Source: an uncultured Bacteroidales bacterium
GTDB lineage: Bacteria; Bacteroidota; Bacteroidia; Bacteroidales; F082
Reading direction: 5' to 3'
Assembly: GCA_946410535.1 (NCBI GenBank)
Contig: CAMKAR010000062.1
Span: 1 to 9,702, forward strand
Length of the DNA: 9,702 bases
Each line of letters begins with the position of its first letter. The first letter of the stretch is position 1. The translations under genes and the position numbers were made by a program. The notes beneath the pieces were generated by a model, which saw only the letters and a list, made by a program, of their open reading frames with translations, was not told where the DNA came from and made no database searches. This document shows, in pieces, positions 5,791-9,702 of the stretch.

Positions 5791-7806
5791 ATGAAAAGAA
5801 AGACTATCATCGCCATATTGCTCAGCATCGCAACGACTTTGGGATTGCAGGCACAAGAATATCACTTGGGGCAACTGGTCACCAACCCCGACGGCAGCCA
5901 AGGTGTGGTGTTCTATCTTAACGAGGACGGCACCGCAGGCTGGATGGTGGCGCTGCACGATGCAGCCGAAAACATCCCTTGGGGCCTGACCGACGAAATA
6001 GAAGGCCTGCCGCACGTCATCAACAACAACGACATTTTGACCAGCGCCTTCGCGGACACCGACGGTTATTCCAACACGCTCTCCATCCTCGCCCACTACC
6101 AGTCGGCTGGCTATACCGGACAATATGCAGCCGCCGCTGTCGACATCGACAATGGTTGGTATCTGCCTGCCGCAGGGCAGCTGAAAATGCTGTATGTCAA
6201 CGCCATCTTCTACGAACCTACGCTCACCATAGCAGGAGAGCCTATGGGGTTGCATCCCTATTGGTCGAGTACACAGGAAAGCAACGAAAGAGCCTGGTAT
6301 GTGCATTTCGGGTCACCCTACCCCGATGTGGCTTGGGCCTGGAATGCCTACATCGCCATATGCCAAAAGGACGAAATATCAGCTCCCTATGGAGGCAATT
6401 TCGCCGTAAGGGCCATTCGCGACCTTGAGTTCTCACCCTTCCCATTCGTCGGCCAGCTTCACGAGCCGGCACCCATTTGCGACGAAGGACCGCTTGAGCT
6501 GACGCTGCCCACTTTACACAATATAGACGACTACGGCTGGGAAATCTCGCAAGACGAAGCGTTCACCAGTCCTATCGCCTACACCGGCCAAATCTTAGAC
6601 ATCTCATATGACGGATGGTATCTTCGCCTTTGGGCCACCAGCGACGAAGGTACAATCCATAGCAACCTCGTCCGCATCACGGTACATGAGAGCAGCATCA
6701 GCCATACCACAGCATCAAGCTGCGAATCGTATATCTGGAACGGCCAAACCTACAGTGAATCAGGTATCTACCAAGCCACTTTAGTCAACCAATGGGGCTG
6801 CGACAGCATCGTCACGCTGGATTTGACCATCAACCATGCGGAAGAATACTTCGTACCCTACCCCGTCTACGCTTGCAACACCTACGAATGGGGCAATATG
6901 ACACTCAACCAGAGCGGCGTCTACCACCAAACCTTCACCAACCAACTGGGCTGCGACAGCATCGTTACCTTGAGTCTTTACATCTACCACAGTGTTGAGC
7001 ACCAGTTTGAGCACACCGACTGCGGCATATACGAATGGAATGGGCAAACCTATACGGAGAGCGGCGATTACGATCAAACCTTCACAACCCCCAACGGCTG
7101 CGACAGTATCGTCACCCTACATCTTAACATGATTGATGCCTACAACGTTGCATGCGACACCACAGTTTGCGAAAGCTTCGTTTGGAATGGACAGGAATAC
7201 ACGCTATCAGGACAATATGAGCAGACCTTCGTCTCAAGTCACGGCTGCGACTCGGTGGTCAACATGCATCTCGAAATTTGGCAACGTCCCGCTCCGATTC
7301 CCGAAATCACAGGTTTGCAAGAAATATTTGTTTCGACCGACGTCGTCACCAACCAATACAACTACCACATTGATTCCGTTGCTTACGCCACCCGTTACGA
7401 ATGGTTTTGTGAAGGACCTGACTGGATTGTGGACACCTTGGGGACACGCTGCACCTTAATGACTACCTCGCCAGGCAACACGACCCTGAAAGTGAGGGCT
7501 TGGAACAACTGCGGCTTCAGCGAACAAAGCATCATCATCCATGCGGGATTCTACGATGTGAATGATTTTCAGGACATTCCTGTGGCACTTTATCCCAATC
7601 CGGCAAACGACAAGGTGACCATCGAAGCAGAAGGCATCGAGCGTGTGAGGGTTTTCAACACCAGAGGACAGATAGTGAAAGAAATTGAAAACATCAAAGC
7701 CGACCAAGTGGAAATGAGCATAAGCCACCTTGAGTCAGCCATTTACACCGTAGAAATATGCACCACTTACGGCAAAGGCTTCATGAAACTGAGCGTAATC
7801 CGATAA
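5791..7806 (+). CDS. T9SS surface protein: DUF1566-like, Ig-like, Cys repeats, PKD-like, sorting domain
   Basis: Seen: 671 residues. Signal peptide 1-21 ends GLQA, followed by Gln22. The DUF1566-like domain covers about 23-212 (GVVFYL 38-43, GW 50-51, DGYSNT 91-96, GWYLPAAGQL 122-131, YWSSTQ 157-162, VRAIRDL 206-212). An Ig-like domain at about 214-299 starts near ICDEGPLELTLP and has the strand DGWYLRLWA at 274-282. Four Cys repeats start at 311, 362, 411 and 460. A PKD/Ig-like domain covers about 503-587, and a T9SS type A sorting domain with YPNPANDK at 601-608 ends the protein. The layout equals that of the 1097-aa protein except that the Ig-like domain replaces the propeller and its linker. 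Inferred role: T9SS-exported, surface-anchored adhesin-like protein working with the 211-aa partner encoded 11 bp upstream. No catalytic motif is recognised. Confidence 0.92.
   Translation: MKRKTIIAILLSIATTLGLQAQEYHLGQLVTNPDGSQGVVFYLNEDGTAGWMVALHDAAENIPWGLTDEIEGLPHVINNNDILTSAFADTDGYSNTLSILAHYQSAGYTGQYAAAAVDIDNGWYLPAAGQLKMLYVNAIFYEPTLTIAGEPMGLHPYWSSTQESNERAWYVHFGSPYPDVAWAWNAYIAICQKDEISAPYGGNFAVRAIRDLEFSPFPFVGQLHEPAPICDEGPLELTLPTLHNIDDYGWEISQDEAFTSPIAYTGQILDISYDGWYLRLWATSDEGTIHSNLVRITVHESSISHTTASSCESYIWNGQTYSESGIYQATLVNQWGCDSIVTLDLTINHAEEYFVPYPVYACNTYEWGNMTLNQSGVYHQTFTNQLGCDSIVTLSLYIYHSVEHQFEHTDCGIYEWNGQTYTESGDYDQTFTTPNGCDSIVTLHLNMIDAYNVACDTTVCESFVWNGQEYTLSGQYEQTFVSSHGCDSVVNMHLEIWQRPAPIPEITGLQEIFVSTDVVTNQYNYHIDSVAYATRYEWFCEGPDWIVDTLGTRCTLMTTSPGNTTLKVRAWNNCGFSEQSIIIHAGFYDVNDFQDIPVALYPNPANDKVTIEAEGIERVRVFNTRGQIVKEIENIKADQVEMSISHLESAIYTVEICTTYGKGFMKLSVIR
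6721..7281 (+). repeat. Four Cys-paired repeats in the 671-aa protein
   Basis: First Cys of each repeat at 311, 362, 411 and 460 (steps of 51, 49, 49); second Cys always 26 residues later at 337, 388, 437 and 486. All four contain GCDS followed by I, I, I or V. The second repeat has the most altered core (EWGNMTLNQSG in place of WNGQTYTESG). The repeats correspond one to one in number and spacing with those of the 1097-aa protein, so the fourfold array was probably present before the cassette duplicated. Confidence 0.9.
7508..7547 (+). repeat. 40-bp perfect direct repeat, copy 2
   Basis: Identical to 4789-4828, at the homologous place in the second large gene (end of the PKD-like domain). 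Thirteen successive codons are synonymously identical although the surrounding codons differ freely, which fits local gene conversion or a recombination joint better than protein-level selection alone. Confidence 0.9.
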
Positions 7807-7824
7807 AACGGTGGTTATTTATCG
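7801..7824. terminator. Possible bidirectional hairpin between convergent genes
   Basis: CGATAAA (7801-7807) and TTTATCG (7818-7824) form a perfect 7-bp inverted repeat with a 10-base loop. It contains both stop codons: TAA of the surface protein at 7804-7806, and that of the flippase on the other strand at 7815-7817. Most pairs are A/T and no long T-run follows on either strand, so as an intrinsic terminator it would be weak. It is the only candidate between the convergent genes. Confidence 0.3.
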
Positions 7825-9353
7825 CGGAAAACGTCCCACACACGATCAATCAAGTCATTGACCGACTGTGAGACCTTCAGCTTGTACAACGAAGTCAAGC
7901 CAAGGGCGAGGAAAAGCGCCGACTTCAGGACCGCGTCAATGGTAAGGCCGATGATGGGCCTCTCAAATGGCTTGACGATGAGCGCTGTCAAGGCACTCGT
8001 CCACAGCCAGTTGAGGGCAAACATACCCAACACAACCATTGCTACAGGCACCAATTTTCGCGACAAAGGCATCACCCCGATTTTCCACTTGATGAAAGCC
8101 AACAGCAGGATGAAATAGACGAAATAAGACACCAAATTGGCCATAGCGCCGCCGTTGATGTCCCACCGAGGCACCCACCAAGCGTTCAAGGCAATCGACA
8201 TTCCAGCAAGCAATATGGTGAATACCAGCGAATAATAGTAATATTTCGAATAACTCAGCACCGTTGTGGTCACGGCGAAAGTGGAATAAACCAACCGGCT
8301 CAAAGAAAGCAGCAACACCGCCCATTTGCCGAGGCGGTAGATGTCGCCCTTGGGCAGCAAGTCAAAAAGATAGTCGATATTGATCCAAACGAGGAACAAG
8401 ACGAAGCTCCCGGCGATGAACTGGTGCAAGGCCACGCTTTTGCACAACTCGTCGGCCTTTTTCACGTCCTGTTTGGCCATGGCCTCAGAGATATGCGGAC
8501 GCGAGATGGCACCTAACGAACGGTAGGGCATCTCGATGACCGCCGCGATGTTGGTGGCGATGGTGAACACGCCCGCCAAGCGGAAACTCGCCTTGGCCGC
8601 CACGAAAAACTTGCTCAACATGGGAATCACGTTGCCCGCCAAGGCCGCCGTAATCATAAACAAGGTGTAGAACAGGAAATCGCGCTTCAACTGTGGCGTG
8701 ACGTACTTCCACTCAATCTTGAACGAAACCCGTTTCAGAGAGAAAAGATAAACGACATTGATGAGCGTAGCCAAGCCATAAAACACGCAAAAGCCAATGA
8801 TAACGCCATCAAAATCAATGACTTTGTAGAAATAAAGCAGGTAAACCACCAAAGTAGCCACACGCAAGCCCACCTCGCGGATGAACTTGGGCAGGACGAT
8901 GCGGAGCAAAAGATTGCTATTCGTCTCAAAAACAGAGATATAGAGCGAGAAAAAGGCCAAGGGGACTACGAAATTCACGTATTTTGCGAACAACTCAGCC
9001 CCCACCTCCGAATCCTTGGTGAAGAAGTCCACGATTGCGCCTTTGAAGAGGAAAAACGCCAGCAAAAAGAACGAAAAACCTACCAACGGCACAAGCAGCG
9101 TCCAGCCAAAGAAGCCGTGGTCGCGGTATTCCTCATCCTTGAAGAAAGGATAGTAGCGCATCGCCGACGAGTTGGTGCCGAGCTGGGCCAACCCACCGAA
9201 GAGCAACGAGCACTGCAGCAGGATGTCGATGAGGCCAATCTGCTCAGGTTGAAGGGCTTTCGTCTGGATGTAAAACGTCGTGACGATGCCCACGGCCACC
9301 CCGATATAGGTGGCGATGGTCCCCTTGATGCTCTGTCGTGCTACGATACCCAT
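7815..9353 (-). CDS. Wzx/MATE-type polysaccharide (lipid-linked oligosaccharide) flippase
   Basis: Seen: 512 residues, strongly hydrophobic, with about 14 membrane segments (roughly 11-31, 41-59, 83-104, 128-148, 164-179, 183-204, 227-247, 257-279, 309-332, 343-365, 372-393, 405-422, 434-455, 469-490). The N-terminus MGIVARQSIKGTIATYIGVA and the stretch LQPEQIGLIDILLQ are typical of Bacteroidota members of the polysaccharide biosynthesis protein family; the length is also usual. Basic loops such as MAKQDVKKADELCK (293-306) fit the cytoplasmic face. Known role: flipping undecaprenyl-linked O-antigen or capsule units across the inner membrane to the periplasm. The substrate cannot be told. The ATG at 9353 lies inside the end of the upstream minus-strand gene (13-bp overlap), indicating an operon with coupled translation. 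It ends 8 bp from the convergent surface-protein gene. Base composition is clearly more GC-rich than the glycosyltransferase at the left end. Confidence 0.9.
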   Translation of the reverse strand: MGIVARQSIKGTIATYIGVAVGIVTTFYIQTKALQPEQIGLIDILLQCSLLFGGLAQLGTNSSAMRYYPFFKDEEYRDHGFFGWTLLVPLVGFSFFLLAFFLFKGAIVDFFTKDSEVGAELFAKYVNFVVPLAFFSLYISVFETNSNLLLRIVLPKFIREVGLRVATLVVYLLYFYKVIDFDGVIIGFCVFYGLATLINVVYLFSLKRVSFKIEWKYVTPQLKRDFLFYTLFMITAALAGNVIPMLSKFFVAAKASFRLAGVFTIATNIAAVIEMPYRSLGAISRPHISEAMAKQDVKKADELCKSVALHQFIAGSFVLFLVWINIDYLFDLLPKGDIYRLGKWAVLLLSLSRLVYSTFAVTTTVLSYSKYYYYSLVFTILLAGMSIALNAWWVPRWDINGGAMANLVSYFVYFILLLAFIKWKIGVMPLSRKLVPVAMVVLGMFALNWLWTSALTALIVKPFERPIIGLTIDAVLKSALFLALGLTSLYKLKVSQSVNDLIDRVWDVFRDK

Positions 9354-9702
9354 GGCTTCTTATGGTTTGGCAGCTTGGTAGTCATCGACTGCTCGTCGGA
9401 GCGTTTCAGTTCGTGCTGCACAAACCTCTCGTACTCCTTGATAATCAACTCACTCTTCTTGTTTTCCTCTTCCAAGTTTTGTATGAGCACAGTCTGTTCA
9501 GCAATTTGTTTGCGCAAGGCATCGATTCTCGCGGTACGTCGCTCAATTTCGCCCTGATAGCTTTGAATATGCCTCTTGAGGTCCTCGATGACGATTTCGC
9601 GGCGGAGGTGTTCGTTTTCGTCGGGACTCTGTTTGTCGGCATTGCGGCGGATGCCCGAATTCAAGTCGTTGCCAGCCAAAATCAGGATGGAAACGATCCA
9701 GA
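9341..9702 (-). CDS. Unrecognised coiled-coil protein, N-terminal part outside the window
   Basis: Seen: the frame is open from the right edge for 119 residues to TAG at 9343-9341. The visible part begins WIVSILILAG, a short hydrophobic piece that may end a membrane segment, then a polar Asn/Asp-rich linker. From about 31 to 107 it is a charged helix of heptad character (EDLKRHIQSYQ, IERRTARIDALRKQI, IQNLEEENKKSEL). A short basic tail ends KKPWVS. A TTG at 9679 could be read as a start, but since the frame continues without a stop to the edge I treat the gene as truncated. Its end overlaps the flippase start by 13 bp, so the two are cotranscribed. A membrane-tethered coiled-coil next to a flippase could belong to the glycan export machinery; this is inference and no family is recognised. 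Confidence 0.7.
   Translation of the reverse strand, partial: WIVSILILAGNDLNSGIRRNADKQSPDENEHLRREIVIEDLKRHIQSYQGEIERRTARIDALRKQIAEQTVLIQNLEEENKKSELIIKEYERFVQHELKRSDEQSMTTKLPNHKKPWVS

Larger units (their letters stand above)
1095..7806 (+). repeat. Tandem duplication of a promoter plus short/long gene cassette
   Basis: Copy 1 spans 1095-5087 and copy 2 spans 5103-7806, each in the order promoter core, short DUF1566-like gene, 11-13 bp gap, large T9SS gene. The short proteins resemble each other more than they resemble the N-terminal domains of the large ones, and the large proteins resemble each other likewise. The cassette therefore duplicated as a unit after the short/long split. DNA identity is low over most of the length, so the event is old, apart from the 40-bp identical block. 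Confidence 0.8.

Noticed and set aside
1794..7806. Catalytic function such as lyase or peptidase for the large proteins
   Set aside because: Propeller and Ig/PKD-like domains are recognised, but no catalytic motif of a lyase, glycosidase or peptidase was visible in either protein.
1..9702. CRISPR array, tRNA, rRNA, insertion sequence or integrase
   Set aside because: No short regular DNA repeats with spacers, no tRNA-like cloverleaf, no transposase-like protein and no terminal inverted repeats were seen. The repeats present are protein-level modules within genes.

Overview
The window comes from a Bacteroidota genome, most likely of the order Bacteroidales. Two large proteins end in a type A sorting domain of the type IX secretion system (T9SS). 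All four secreted proteins have signal peptides placing a Gln right after the predicted cleavage site. The promoters carry the Bacteroidota -7 element TAnnTTTG, and no clear Shine-Dalgarno sequences precede the genes. Species cannot be read from the sequence.

Layout: (1) 1-1037, minus strand, a GT4-type glycosyltransferase cut off at its C-terminal end by the window edge. (2) 1038-1165, a divergent intergenic region with one candidate promoter facing each way. (3) 1166-7806, plus strand, four genes forming two successive copies of a two-gene cassette: a short secreted single-domain protein (204 aa; 211 aa), then a large multidomain T9SS surface protein (1097 aa; 671 aa). The second copy has its own promoter in the 56-bp gap at 5088-5143. 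(4) 7815-9353, minus strand, a Wzx/MATE-type polysaccharide flippase that converges on the cassette with an 8-bp gap. (5) 9341-9702, minus strand, the C-terminal part of an unrecognised coiled-coil protein whose end overlaps the flippase start by 13 bp. No stretch above 300 bases lacks a gene.

All four plus-strand proteins contain the same roughly 175-residue domain, resembling DUF1566/Lcl_C. In the short genes it is essentially the whole mature protein; in the large genes it is the N-terminal domain. The large proteins share this N-terminal domain, four Cys-paired repeats of about 49 residues, a PKD/Ig-like domain and a T9SS sorting domain. They differ in the middle: the first carries a roughly 420-residue FG-GAP/VCBS-type propeller that I count as eight modules, the second a short Ig-like domain.

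Inference: the minus-strand genes belong to a surface polysaccharide locus (glycosyltransferase and flippase), and the plus-strand cassettes encode cell-surface adhesin-like or ligand-binding proteins lying inside it. T9SS type A cargo is commonly anchored to A-LPS, and all eight Cys repeats carry the Bacteroidales O-glycosylation tripeptide right after the second Cys. A functional link between glycan genes and surface proteins is therefore plausible but unproven. The individual domain families are known; what deserves attention is the duplicated short/long architecture, the exchanged central domain and the genomic context.
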